A DNA stretch of 64,000 nucleotides from Lineus longissimus (GCF_910592395.1 NC_088322.1:8925431-8989430), one strand, 5' to 3'; counted from the stretch's first letter, positions 36,560 to 50,000 are shown. Numbers and translations are program-made. Notes: generated by a model not told the origin, from the sequence alone.

Positions 36560-37640
36560 GGACTGAGGAATGTCATATAAGGGGCTTTGGCCATTGACAA
36601 CACTCCTCTCCTTGAGTCCTGTCTCCTAACATTATTTTATGGTCCAGGTTTCTGAGGGGCATTTCGGCCTGAGAAAAAAAAGAAAGAGCTCAGTAGTTGA
36701 CTAAAAGGATCGCAAGCAGAAACGTGATAGCATGTTTGAAGAAGGGCATCGTAGAGGCAATGGACGACACTCCTAGCTCTTCTTGGGACCTATCTCCAAA
36801 CATTATCTCACGGCCCTGGGTTCTCAAGGACAAAGGGCCTTGAGAGGGTAGACCACTGCAAGTCAAAGCTCACTATATGGCTCATTGAGACATGGTATCG
36901 GATTTGAGGAAGGGCATCTAAGAGCCCATGGGCGACACTTCTCTCATTGGGTTTTGTATTATCTTTTAGGGCCTGAGAAGGTAGATACCAGAATAAGAGT
37001 TCAATGCAGTTAGTAGTCGACACTAGGGAAATCAAGATATGATATTTGAGAATGCGGTTATAGCCAGTCTGTTGCCATTGACATTATTGACGCCACTTAT
37101 CTCCTTGTGCCTTGTCTACAAGCATTATCTTTCGTGGCCGAAATTCTCGTGGGTATTGAGATATGAGTTGGTACACACCAGAATGAGCACTCCGTTACTC
37201 TGTTAGGCTCTTGGGTTTTCAGTTCGAAAGTTGATATAAGAGATTGTGGGTATAGCTTATCTATAGTAGGTCAACAACGAATGGCATGTTAGGGTCTTTG
37301 GCCATGAACACCTCTTCTCTCCCGGGTTTCTGTCTCTTATCATTATCTTTCTGGACTGGATTTACTTGAGGGTATTGCAATTTGAGTTGGTAGATACCAA
37401 AGTGATAGTTCTGTGAGCTCAGCAGTAGTCAAGAGGGATTTCTGTTCAAACCAAGGTATATGATATAGTAGGTTTGGTCAGCCCATTATATGATGAATAG
37501 GATCATATGGGCTTTGGCCGTGGACGCGACTGCTCACGTTTGAGTCCAGTGTCGCAGCATAACTTACTGTCCCGGATTCCCGAAGGCATTGGGACTTGGG
37601 AGGATACGCACAACGGTGAGAACTTAGCGGTCAACGGGAA
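36560..37640. repeat. Degenerate satellite, ~165- and ~220-bp units
   Basis: A mosaic of about six diverged units. A landmark word (C-A-TTAT-CTTT or similar) appears at about 36631, 36802, 36958, 37124, 37342 and 37561, so the spacing shifts from about 165 to about 220 bp. Shared flanking words include GGGCTTTGGCCATTGAC / GGGTCTTTGGCCATGAAC and TTGAGTTGGTA-AC-CCA-A-TGA. Identity is too low for a recent array. No coding content. Confidence 0.6.
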
Positions 37641-38318
37641 TCTCAATTGGACACACGATATATGATTGAGGTTGCAATGCATAAATCATTTATTCAGAAG
37701 TAGCTTCTGTCAACAAAATTGAGGTCCATGTTGGCTTGAGAGAATTATTGATTTGAAATCTGAGCTTAGCCAATATTTGGCCGGTCGTACAAAACTGCAC
37801 AGAAAGAAGGTCAGCATTCGGAAAGGAAAAAAACTGTATCCATCTCTTCGTTGGCAAAGGAAAATTGATTGATAGTTTGCCTTTCTAGAACTAGTCTTAA
37901 ACTCCAAAATAGATGCCGTCAAGTTGAAAAATATTTCTCGACCAAATTTTGCCAGAATATACTCTTATTTTCACTTTGACCATTTCCTCTTTGGGGGTGA
38001 CCCCACAGGCACAGTACAATCCAAGAAAACAATACATCATTACGAAAGTCCAACAAGTACGATACCTCACGGCTTGGTAGCCCAAGGCCGGATATTGTTT
38101 TTTATCCAAGACTCCTCAAGAGGCATTGAGAGTAGCAATAACGTCACTGAGTGGTGAGAGTATTGTATACGCAGCCCTGGGGTAGTCTGATAGCAAGCAA
38201 GGTGCAATTTACAAACGTATTTGTTGACCTAGTGACACCATGTCGCTTGACACCTGCCCATAGAACGGCCTGACCTGATCTGGTCAGCTGAATTTGTAAA
38301 TAAAGTTAGTTTTCTTAT
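37641..38318. other. Non-coding stretch, no supported gene
   Basis: Overlapping frames of 70-77 codons on both strands show no motif. Nothing else recognised. Confidence 0.4.
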
Positions 38319-38563
38319 AATCATCGTCATCATCATCATTATCAATATAAGCAAAATCATCATCATTATCGTCGTTGTTGTCATTGTCGTCATCATCATC
38401 GCTGTCATCATCGTTATATTTGTAATCATAATCTTTATCATCTTAGTCGTCATCGTAACCCTTACATTATCTCCATTGTCATCGTCAGCATCGTCGTCAT
38501 CATCATCATCGTCATCAACAATATCTTCGTCATTATAATCATCATCGTCATCATAGTCCTCGG
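38319..38563. repeat. Imperfect (ATC)n microsatellite
   Basis: Interrupted CAT/ATC/CGT trinucleotide repeat, with CATCATCATCAT blocks separated by CGTCGTTGTTGTCATTG-like variants. It generates a methionine/threonine-only minus-strand frame that is not a gene. Confidence 0.9.
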
Positions 38564-38900
38564 GATTTCAATGCTGGTGATCCTGCGAAGAGTCATCGAA
38601 CATCCGACCTGATTGAACTAGACAACAGATGCCAGAAATGAAATAGCGTTCTTCCATGGGAGAGTGCGATTGAAGGAATGTACTCTGGTCTCTATCTGTG
38701 CCTGGTGATGTAACCTCGTCGCAAATCATTGCCAATATGCACCCTAATCCCCACAGAAATGTACCGACCGTCTCATTTAAGCCACATATCATATATACAG
38801 CGGCGAATATGTCAAACATATGTTATAATCCAGACATGTTTGCGTGGCAAATCATACCGCATTACGCTTGTCAACCAGTCTGTTGAATCATTCAAATGAA
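38564..38900. other. Non-coding stretch, no supported gene
   Basis: Short overlapping frames on both strands without motifs. No repeat recognised. Confidence 0.4.
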
Positions 38901-38990
38901 TGTCGGACAATGTCGGACTTTTGTCGGATAAATCAGGAAAAAGTTAGAGAAACCGTTAACAAGTCGAAAAAGCTTTAGTTCTACTAGTAC
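38901..38990. mobile_element. Fold-back MITE, family A, terminal fragment
   Basis: GTCGGACAATGTCGGACTTTTGTCGGATAAATCAGGAAAAAGTTAGAGAAACCGTTAACAAG, ending in CTACTAGTAC, corresponds to the right terminal arm of the elements at 5368 and 18666. Only about 90 bp remain. It abuts the larger inverted-repeat element at 38997, so it may have been truncated when that region rearranged. Confidence 0.75.
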
Positions 38991-38996
38991 ATGTGT

Positions 38997-40246
38997 ATAA
39001 GGGTGGTCCCGACAGATTCGAGTAAGACGAGGTTGACTCTAATTGTGAGACCATTTGCGTTCAATCAGTTGTATGGTAGATGTCTTCTCTTGCGATGTAA
39101 GATGAGTTTTTAAAGAAATTCAGTGCCCGCGGTAGAACCGGGTCCTCGCAGCGTTAGGGATAAGACAAAAACATCATCATCTCACCCACCTATGAAAGCA
39201 GGCTCGAGTATGATTAGCCAGACATTCAGTCCTTCATCACCACCATGACCACAGATGGCTGGTACGTACCACGTATACAAGGTTTCTCCTCTTGCTAGGT
39301 TTCATTGCATTCTGAACAGCTTATTCGGCTGCCTGGCGTTTTTAAATAAGTCCGATTTGGTACTTTATGCATTTAACTGCCGCGACAATTAGCTGGTCTA
39401 AGCTGAGTCGATTCATTCTATATTGTTAGATTGGGTTTACAAATTATGAACCTGTGTTAGTCTTAAATGATAGCTTAACAAGAAATATGCGGCTTAAATT
39501 TGTAGATCAACCTGTGAAATTGAGAAGTTTTTCGGCAAAACAAGATATATCTGCTTTTCCCATTTTTACAAAAATGGCTTCAAAGTTTGGAATTAAACTG
39601 ACAATGCATTGAAAAATATTTTATAAATATGTTCATGAATTGCTTCGAGATGCATTAAAAAACACACTATTTCAACCAGCGCGCATGCCCAGAATGCCTG
39701 GCAACGATCCTAGAAACTGGATCGTGAATCCCATGTATAAGATGTACATCTTGTTGCTTCGAGTAAGATGTAGTCACCTGACTCCGATATGAGCTCAGCT
39801 AATTACAATATTGTGTTAATTCACGCTAACCCGTCAAACGACAATATGTCTTATAGGCAGGCAGAAACATGACCTTTCATAACAATAATTTGTGAAAGGT
39901 TTTCATAGTACATTAGTAATATGAAGTAGACATTACATACATATGCATTGCATGCATTCAGCATCGTGAAACGCGTAGATGAAGCATTCACATTAAAGGC
40001 AACTCACTGTCACCTGGCAGCAAAGATGCATCCTGGTAGCTTGGTAATGTTTGCTTGAGCTTGTTTCATAGGTGGGTGAGATGATGTTGTTGCCTTAACC
40101 GGTACTACCGGGCACTGAATTTCTCAAGAAAATCATGTTACATCGCAAGAGAAGACGATACATCTACCATACAATTGATTGAACTCGAATGGTCTCAAAA
40201 TAAGAGTCAGCCTCGCCTTACTCGAATCTGCCGGGACCGCCCTTAT
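38997..40246. mobile_element. 1.25-kb element with ~190-bp terminal inverted repeats
   Basis: The left end AAGGGTGGTCCCGACAGATT...GAGTAAG matches the inverse of the right end CTTACTCGAATCTGCCGGGACCGCCCTT. The inverted arms continue inward for about 190-200 bp (CATCATCTCACCCACCTATGAAA at about 39173 versus TTTCATAGGTGGGTGAGATGATG at about 40064). Flanks read TATA on both sides, so a TA or TATA target duplication is possible but merges with the palindromic ends. The 850-bp centre has no transposase frame. It is a non-autonomous DNA transposon or fold-back element; the superfamily cannot be assigned from the sequence alone. Confidence 0.82.
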
Positions 40247-43200
40247 AGCCCTAACCTTTAAATTTCATCATACTCAAAGTAGGGAAATATAAGACCATTG
40301 GGAACATAGAACCCGGGAAAATCAAAGGGATGCCCCGATCCAAGGGGACGCAACACCCTCGTCCTCCTAATTTAAGAACATTCTTTTCGAAAATAATACT
40401 TGAATGTCACTTCGGTCTCTGAAGTGCCCCCTATTTCGCAAACTCCTCATGCAGCCGTCCCTGGATGTGTTACATGTAGAGTTGAAAAAAATCTAAACAC
40501 CAATCTATATGTACATGTAGTTAAAAAGTACCAAGATAAATCAGTGAACTGTATCGTCCTTGAAACTCGTTTACATCACCACCTATAGAACAACCCAGGC
40601 AGCATATTAAACCTGTCGGCAAAGATTGAGTGCAAGGAATTGATAAAGTGAGATTCGATAAACTGGAAAACTCGCGTTGAGTATCCTAAGTGGTCTCGAT
40701 CGTGTACGAATCAATTCTGATGCTAAGTTATCAAGGTTTTTCATCAGGTAGATCAATAAGTTTGATAGAGGGTAAATGTGAAGAGCAAGGAGTCTTGATG
40801 ATGTTTTTTTTTCCAATTGGAAACACATATCATCATGCTACATGTAGTTCATAGTAACATTTCATATTATAACATTTCCATCAAAAGTCAACATTTGGCA
40901 TTTCAAGACACAAAAATATGCATTTCTCTTATGTGCACAACACAACCTCAGGGCTGACATGACATTATGTTCCTTTACCAATGAAACCATTCTAACAAAT
41001 TGTTGTTGCTACACGTACAAGACTTGCAACTATTTTTCATTTAAAGGAAAGTTATTAACTTTATTTTCAGTTAAACCTCAAAGCAGTCGCATCTGCTTGA
41101 GGAATTATATAATTTAACAAACTTTCGTGTTTCAACTTCTCTTGATTATGTTCATTAATGCTTTATAACTTCAGCATATCTGAAGAGGTACTCTTTACAA
41201 TCCTGGGGTAGGCAAGAGACTAATAGACCAACTGAGAGCCATATTATGCCAATGCCAAAACGATTGGCCTTGACTGCTACAGTGTACGAGATTGAGATTT
41301 GAGCGTCAGCTAGAACATTATTAACTCAATTAACTAGATTTGGCGGTTTGTAATAATATTATATAACCACCAAGCACTTCGATCATCACCTATACTTATC
41401 TCTGTTTGGAACCGAACTCCTTTTATGCACATTTGATGTACATGTACATGTACTGTTTGTAAGTGCAATTTCAACAAAAGACCGCTCAAAATCAGCAATC
41501 GATTCTTGGTCATCGATTGTCACATGACTCCTGCATTGTCTTCTCCCAACCTTTGATATTGTTATTGTTTATCTCTTACAAAGTTTTAGTTGTCGCGTAT
41601 CGATCAGACGAAAAACAAGCCTTTGTACAAAGTACAATATCACTCGATATGAGACACGTAACATAAAGCTATCTAGATCAATCAAATGCACCAGATGGTG
41701 AAGGAGCCACCTCAGAAAGAAGTTGATGCAATCGTCCGAAAATCTGTAGAAACATATGGATTTTTACTTAGAGAGTAAACAATGATGATAAGGCTTTTCG
41801 ATAACTAGAGGCCTGGCAGCTGATAGCTCAGCTGATCTAATATAAAGTATGTTTTCGGTCGTTATTCTTACCGGTTATATCGCCTGTATTAAAAAAAGAA
41901 TAGGAAAAAAAACACTCCACACCTTTGAACCTCCTGAACCAACAGTATAAATGTTACGAACGTCGTAACCCTGTCTGTAAAAATTATATCAATGACTTAA
42001 CAAATTGAGAGCCAGGGGCAATTGGGACTCCAACTCTCAACTTGAGTTGGTAATTGTTTTTTTCGCAATCGCACTTAGCGAAATACTGTCACACTGTGAG
42101 TCCTGATGGTTGACATGTTTCAATCAAAGTTGTGGATCCTGCTACAGGAAGTGGCAGGGGTTTTCTTCCGACGTACTACTTCCTCCTCAATTCTCTCTTT
42201 CTCAAGTTTGTGTCAATCTACAATTAGAAATCAAATCATGCATTTACAATTGTCACATAACTTTGATTACTTCGTCTAATGCCATGGTAACATTACCACC
42301 GGCAAGTATCTCAAATTTTGTTATTATGGCCTTGGGGTAATAACATGAAATTGATAGTGGAGAGTACGCAACGAAGTATTGGGTAATTGGTAATTGGAAA
42401 CTGGTAATTTGTAAATAGTCTGGGATCTTGACCTCACTTTTCATGTTGTGGGTCAGGCATCAATAACTGTATATTGAGAGCACCAGTGTGACCAGTCTCG
42501 TTAGCGAACTTTTTTGTTGTGTAGTCAAGTGAGACCTCTCAAAAATAGAATGGCATCAAAGACACTACTTTTCACAGCAAATCTTCTGTACGTACCTTTT
42601 CTGGTAGATAACGACCTAATCTGCGAAGAATGAGCATGTTGGTCCCGTTGTAGTCTCCAAATTATTATTTTTTTTACGAACACACCATTTTCTGTTAATG
42701 GCATCACAATAAAATACCCTTTTACCTGGGCATAAAATGACCGTTCAAATCATCATTGTAAACCATACGAGATCGATTGATAGAGATAGCGCATCTACGA
42801 GCATACTTGCACGATTTTCACATAATTTCAAACCTTACAAACACAAATTTGTGTACTTCCTGAATACTCAAATCCTCAAATCAATGCCAATCTTTGTGTG
42901 CATTTGACGCAGTGAAACGTGTTCATATTACATTTGAGAGTATTGTTGGGCCTCTACTCTACTTCAAACAAATATTTCAAACTAGTAAGAAAATGTATTT
43001 TTTCACTTTGGGGAAACTGTTGTAGACTCACTAAAACGTACTGCCACAATGTCCACCTGACATCATTCGTGACAATTAACTGCCGCAGAAATTTGCTGTT
43101 CCATAGCATATTGACTCCAAGACATTTATTGATTCCCTTTATTGATTTCCTGTATTCATTGTTTGTCACCTGTCGGCTACAATTTTATTTCCAGAGATAG

Positions 43201-44094
43201 GGGATAAGCACAGGTATGATTTATTTGTAACAGGATACTGTGTTATTGAACCAAAATTAGTCAACATTAGTAGTCATTGGGCGTCGGATTACTTTGTAGC
43301 CAAAGGGTATCATCAGTCTTTCATCTTGTGAAATACACAGTGCTGGAAGTGCGGACTTTGAAGCCTATATATAGGTTGGTCAGGGCCGTGAAATGTAACC
43401 AGTTTATGACAATGTTAGCAGTCTCAAGACAATGCCTTATATTGCATCTTTCATCAAAGGGAAGCGAAAGCCTTCGACAGCCATGAATCTAGGAGGAGAT
43501 CAAACCACGATCAAAGTCAAAGTCTCCAGCCTCCAATGGCCTCATTGATAGGCTATAGTGAATAAAACACATGCAACGATCTACGTATTCTCGACGTTTC
43601 GTGTATTTGACACTTTTTCAAAGAGATACAGAATCAAAAGATCAACCAGGTTTTTATACAAAATTTAACAGAGATTCTGGTTTGCGCTGTGCTACGTCTT
43701 AACATACGCCGTCAGCGACCTCGTGTCGTGATGTGCTTTGTTGATATTTACATTGATTCCTATTGGCTGAGGCTTTTAGGGAGCGTGGTTTCCAGGAACT
43801 GTAGAGCATCGCGTGGCCGATAGGTGGCTCTTTAGGTAGAATGGCGGTTCAAGTTAATGATTCAGCGAGTTACAAAGAGATAATTTTACAAATTACATAA
43901 AAATATGGAATGAAAGTAACTCCACGCCATATATTAAGGTAGGTAAAGATGCCAGGCATCTGAGGGATGTTCATTCGATGACTGATACCAGGCTACGCAT
44001 TTCACAAAATATGAGTTACGACAGCACCATCTGAGCTATAAACCGCACTTCAAAACATGTTGAGTTTATAGACGAGCATCAACAAGGACTTTGT
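40247..44094. other. Non-coding stretch, no supported gene
   Basis: Frames up to 93 codons without motifs. A weak exon-like segment at 41695-41774 (AG before, GAGA|GTAAAC after; peptide KEPPQKEVDAIVRKSVE) is open only in phase 0 and has a poor polypyrimidine tract, so I do not call it. ACATGTACATGTAC lies at about 41440. Confidence 0.4.
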
Positions 44095-44290
44095 TAGCTC
44101 TTTAAACGATCTTGGGTAGCTTGTATCGTAACGTTGGAAGAAACCGGAAAACCTCATGCCGTCGGAGAGAGTCGCCCTCCCCATCATATTAAGACGTGCC
44201 CTAACTGGAAGTCGAACCCACGACTCCAGAGATGACAGACGCAAATGGTAATGTCAAACATCAATATCATACCGCTGCGCACTCGACAGC
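44095..44290 (-). mobile_element. tRNA-derived SINE, copy 2
   Basis: On the minus strand a Pol III A-box-like region (GTGCGCAGCGGTATGAT) is followed by a good B box (TGGGTTCGAC, complement of 44211-44220). The conserved body follows: GACTCTCTCCGACGGC (complement of about 44159-44176) and TTTCCGGTTTCTTCCAACG. The same body words, in the same order, occur at 15255-15425. This copy has the better tRNA-like head. No target duplication was identified. Confidence 0.72.
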
Positions 44291-47065
44291 CCATCTCTTC
44301 ACCTTATCATGCGAGAACCTGACGATCAGTTCGGAAGCCAATCCAATTCCTCATGTTTGTGTAATAATAACATTGTCTGTCGTGCCTGATGGATTAACCT
44401 GTTATCATGTCAGACGTGTCACTTTCCGAGGGAAGTCACAGATTCGATCTTGTGAGACAACATTGCCGACATCTTAGCCATTGACCCATTTAGTCGATGT
44501 TTGATTTTAGTGACGAATCGAAACTTGTCGTTAGAGATTATGCCGTTGGAAATATATACCTAATGAGTTCCGTTTTCACTACATTTCTCAAAAAAGCTAC
44601 CAGCTACGAGCCTTAAATTCATCGTGACACCTGTATCACTCCTACCATATTTTTTGGGCTTCAGCACCATCTTCTGGAGCCAGCAACAAACTCTTCTAGT
44701 CGAGACTAACCACCCCCCGAGTAGATCCTGTTTCAGATCAAAGGCTACATCTTTCTCTAACTTGACTATATTAAAATTACGGTTTCCTCATTAAAGTGAG
44801 GCTATTCCTGGGGAGGTACGTTTTCAAATTGATGTTGCATTACTGTCCTCGGCATTTAGATGAAAAAAGTAAGGATGAATGCTTGATTTTTCCTATGCAC
44901 GTATTTTTTTTTAAGAAAATGCTGAAGTTTTAGGTGTGATATCAGTTTTAGAGTTTAAAAACTAAATACTTCACTCGTCAAAAAAGGGGTTCTTCAGTTC
45001 ACCGAAAACCCTTTGTGTCGACAAAAAAAACCTAAAAGGGTCTAATTTAGTGGTAGCCTCAGTCACACAGTTAGGTTGCTATCTTTGACTCGCAGAGGTG
45101 AGCGACGCTCGGAGAGATTGCTGCTGATTCCCCAGCGTGGGAAAACTATTTTCATAAGAATCTAGCAAATTACTTTCTGTCAAATGAAATAAAATTGATT
45201 CCTCTTTAAATATTTGTCAGTAAATACTGAGACAGTGAAAGTGTAATATAAATAGGGATATGTCGAAAACATTCATTCTTGGTGATTGTTTTCGTGGTAC
45301 TGGCAGTCGCATAGTGTTTACAATTGAGGTGACAATAGTGAGCAACATTGCGGTGATGATAGGGCTTCACATTACGGTGTCAAATCGATTGAATATACCA
45401 GTTGCGACATCAGATTGTGAAGCAGTACTCAGAAGTTTTTCATTTTAAATTGAAAACAAAAGCAAAACTTTCTTTTGATACACCCTTTATACGGTTACCA
45501 TTATCACTACAATAACTTTCATAAAATCCACCAGACATTACTGAATGAAGAAAGCTCTTATATCCTCATTCCGAAAAAGTTTCTCGTTTCTCAACCATCA
45601 AGCAGGAAATGTTTCCATTATACCAGGATTGTTTGGTTTCCATGGCAGCAACAAAGGATTTGCTTCTGGTCGGTATGGACTTTTTACCTCCGAAGGTTGA
45701 AGACTCTAATGGACAGTTTTGCAGTAAGCACTTCTTACCATCAATTCCTAATGCCCAAATGCCCAAATTGGCATGCTGAATAGAGTTTCATAGTCTTCTG
45801 CATAACACCAAGTATATATTAGAGAAATATCTAGCTTGACATGAATATTCGGAACTGGTCTTAAATCTGTGAAACCAGAGCGGTTTTTTTTCACCTCTAC
45901 ATGTTTATACGGTACATTTTTAAATGAAAGATGCATGTCGTTGCTGGCTCGCACCATTTGATTGTCCAGAATCTGTCTTTCCCATTCGTGCTATTTGAAG
46001 GAGGCCAATATCCGCAGATAGCGTGGGTGTCGCGCCAGGAAATTCAGTGAATGACATGCAGTGTTCGCGACTGAATGATTTGCTTGCAAGATGAAGACCA
46101 ACAAATATTTGCTGTATTGATCTGTTTTTGAATAGTCTAGTTTAGCAGGTTTTGTTCATCATCACCCTGGAGGAACAATTCTCCAGAGAGCCGGAAATTT
46201 CACTTGGACAGCAAGAAATCCACCACACTCGGTTCCATCGATTATTTTGCAAAAAAATACCTGCAGGTGCGCTTGACATCATTTGATGATACAGTAGAAC
46301 CTCTCTATTGAGGAAACCTATGAGGCTGATAAAACGTGTTGTGATTACAGTGGTCAAATTGAATAGGTGTGACTTGTTTACACCATGTAAAGGGTGTCGT
46401 GCTAACCGAGCTCCCCGCTCAGGGATGTAAAACTGTACTTCCACTTCCCACCAACCATACTACGCTTAGCAGCAAATTAAAATTACCTACTAACCACTAT
46501 GACCGAGGGTATTTTTCCCGCAGCAGAAGACGGAATCACCAGAATGGAATTGTGGTCTTTGAAATAGTTTTGTGTCAGGGTGCCCCTGTTCATTGAGTGG
46601 AGATTTGATGCTGTCATGGGAAGTAAGGTGTTTGTGCTTTTGAAAGCTCTTTGACAAGATGAAGAGTTTTTCAGCCAACACAATTTATGTTTAACTAAAT
46701 AGAAAACACATGCTTCGACCTAGCTTTTGTGTCTATTTTGTAGTAATTTATGAAGTTGGGGTCTTAGGTGAGTGACTTTTTGGCCTCCTGGGGACATCAT
46801 GGTGTGGCGTGACGTGACTTATCCCAAGGAACTGACGTACATGTTATTTAGCAGCTTCTACATGTATACTATATCTTGATCTAATTGATTGATATTTATT
46901 TCGTACATGGCCAGCTTTCCAATGACTCTAAACGAGATGTCATATCCTGTCCTGTTTGGCTGTCTCACAGCCTTATAGCTTATTTGACATAGCGTGAGGT
47001 ATCAATGTCATTTAGTTGTGTACATTGCATTGATATCGGTTCAAAAGGGTTAAAAGGATACTTAC
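44291..47065. other. Non-coding stretch, no supported gene
   Basis: Several frames of 60-102 codons overlap on both strands at 45475-46683 without motifs. Nothing supported. Confidence 0.4.
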
Positions 47066-47087
47066 GTATAGACACAACCGGGTCCAT
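47066..47087 (-). CDS. Candidate short first exon on the minus strand
   Basis: ATG (complement of 47085-47087) has an optimal context, AACATGG. It is followed by codons for DPVVSI and then a textbook donor, AC|GTAAGTAT, in phase 1. Only seven codons precede the donor and no downstream exon was found, so the evidence is local sequence only. Confidence 0.15.
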
Positions 47088-50000
47088 GTTGATTTTGTTC
47101 ACAAAGAGTGGTTTATTCAGTAAATGTTTACAGATAATGCTATTTCGCAAACAAAAACTACGTGCATAAACTAATGCGTAATATAACAATTATAAAACAA
47201 CTTTTTGGCCATGGGGGGGGGGGGCAATATGCACTCTCTGCATTGCAAACATAACCATATAGGTTTTCCAACCAGTTTCCCTGTGACTTCCTCTCAAGCA
47301 TTGTCTAGTGGTCACAGCTACGGAGGCAGCATCTCCATTCATCATCGCCATCATTACTATAAACAAACTAGTAACTATGCAATACAAGGCTTTTAGTATT
47401 ATTGACCAAGGGTTGCGTTTCTTTCACAAAGTCAATAGAAAACATCTTGACCTTTATATCGGATTTCCGATATTGATACTAATTACACATAGCCTACCAT
47501 GGAAAAAGAGGTGGGTCAACTCATCATTCTTTTAGTTGCAATTACAAACCATAGTATAATGAAAAGAGGCATGCAATACGACGATCAAATCTCCATCCCT
47601 AATCTCCCTAATCTCTAATGGGCCATGTCATGGCATACACGATTTTAAACAGACCTGCACTATCAAAGTATATTGACGGCATACTACGACCAAAGGACAA
47701 CCCGCAGTGGGTATGTGTACGAAATGTTGAGTTACATACATAAACGACAATGTCTAACTAAGAGCTGACATTTGAACACGCATTGTGTGACATTTACGAT
47801 GATAACGTCTTAAAATGCGTGATTTTTGCCCCGTCCTCCCTATCCGCCCATCCCCCTCCCGATTCCACTATTTCGACATGGCCTCTCAGTGCCTCTGACC
47901 CGATAGAAATATTTTGAAAAAATATATATTCCGGTAAATGTATCGTGGCTCGTAGCCGGCATTTAACTTGAAACATGATATTGGTCTTCTCACCTGAGAT
48001 TGCATCCGGCCCAGAGGACGACGTTGTCCATTCATCATGGCCATCATTTATTACTACAAATAACCCTGTAATGGTGCAAATACAAGGCTTTTATTGTAAT
48101 TACTGACCTAGGGTTGAATTTCCTCCCGTGGGGTCTAATCTGTAGTATTATTACGAATAATTTGTCATATTCTAACCTATGTCGTGCGGAATATATCTGG
48201 GCTGATTGCAATCAAACGATGAATGGATTTATTCCATCATTGGTGGCGTCGTGATTGTGGTATCAAAAGTATCCTAGCCAAGATATCATATTTTGGTTTC
48301 GATAATTCTAAAATACGTTGTATTAAGTGCATGCATAACCAATCCCTCAGCCCAAAGTGTACTTGACAGTTGGCATGGATGACTAGACTGAAACAAAAAA
48401 ATGCGCACAGACAAAGTGACTGTAACAAAATTTTCCGAAATGTCAGCTTTCCCGGAATTATCGCACTGCCCAGTACCAGCCGTCACGGTCAATACCCCAG
48501 TGGTTATTTTCATTTCTAAAACAAATTTGCTTTGTAAAGCCAGCTTGATTAACATTGATTTATGTTACACTCGGAAGTTTTGCAACGGTTAGTGGAAATT
48601 TGTCATAGATTGAAGAAATCAGAGGGATTTTTCATTGACCTCTCGTTCAAAGGTTGCTGAAGGGACACTGACTACAGGCTATACCCTGCAGACATTGTCT
48701 TTCTTTTGTAATTGTAAGCTCAGTTACACTGTAACTTGCCATTATTTGCACTGTAAACCGCCAATTTTTTGCGGGTGTTTCTGGCGGAATGCGCAAATAT
48801 CATTGATTTGCCAAAAAATATATAGAAAACTACATGTTTACGCACCAATGACGTCATGTTTAGGGCCTAAACAGTAGGATCTATGTGTTACACACATCTC
48901 CCAGCAGGTGCTGCAGGTAGGCCTACCGAGTAGATGATACGGTAAGACAAAACAAGAAATAACCAAGGTGAAAGAAGGAAATATAAACAACATGTATGTA
49001 TCACCATGTCAGTGGAAGATGCTGGGCATACGGCCCATGGTCTGGTTTTGAAAATTGGGCATAACCTTTATTATCATGTTTTTTGTTTCTTTTAATGCTG
49101 CCGGTTGTTAGTATTCGTCATGTTAGTTATGGGTAATTGATACCGGCAAATGCAGGGTAGGCCTTGTAAACAAGTCTGCACATTTGTACAATTAATTTTG
49201 TCCAAGCCTTCCTCAAGAAAGTCCGTCCAACTTACTCTACAAGAGTCACTGATCTATAAGTTATAAACAGTAAACGCTTTGACGAAGGTTAGTCCATCAT
49301 TTGGAGTGGTGCATCTGAAACACAAAATGATGTCAAAATATGCAAAATGAACACATTTGAAGCACTATTTTTTACGAAGCATCGTTTCTAACTGCCCAAC
49401 TAGAGATCGTGGCACTATTCCCGATTCACCATGACCAGCTACTTATTATTTCATCGGCAACAATTCTCTCACAAAGATTTTCAATAAACCCCGCAGGTCC
49501 TTTTTGCATTCTTCAACAAATACATTTAGTGATGCTTCGTGGTTAAAAATAAACCCATCCAGATCCACCCCAACACTCCATAAATCCACATTCAAACTGT
49601 GCATGTTTTGCGACAGTCAGCAGATCTTGCCTCTTGCAACAAAAACAGAAACTGTCACATTCTTTTAGTGTGATGCTTCATATTCTGCAGAAGAATTTCG
49701 TCTTTGGATATTAAAGGAAAAGTCTGACATACTGAAAACATTTTGATGAAAATGAATGACAGAAAATGGCAAGTTGTCAATTAAGATTAATGAAGAAACA
49801 TTTTTTTTTCCGAATGCTTATTAGGTTTTCATGCCTTGCGATACTACATGATTTGTGAGACTCATTTCTGTTGGTTCTTTTATTCAGTGACCTGGGGCTT
49901 AGTTCCGCATTTGGCCATTTCGGACTTGCCCCAGTTGCCCAGTCGGACCATTCCCTTCATGACGTCACACCATTCGCATCCCCACTGTGCACTGTTGAAA

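Noticed and set aside
38229-38453. 74-codon Met/Thr-rich frame
   Set aside because: Product of the (ATC)n microsatellite.
41695-41774. Exon-like segment encoding KEPPQKEVDAIVRKSVE with a GTAAAC donor
   Set aside because: Weak acceptor, open only in phase 0, which no neighbouring candidate exon supplies, and no further support.
44200-44290. Possible tRNA gene on the minus strand
   Set aside because: The A- and B-box-like words do not fold into a cloverleaf with an anticodon stem and are followed by a SINE body.
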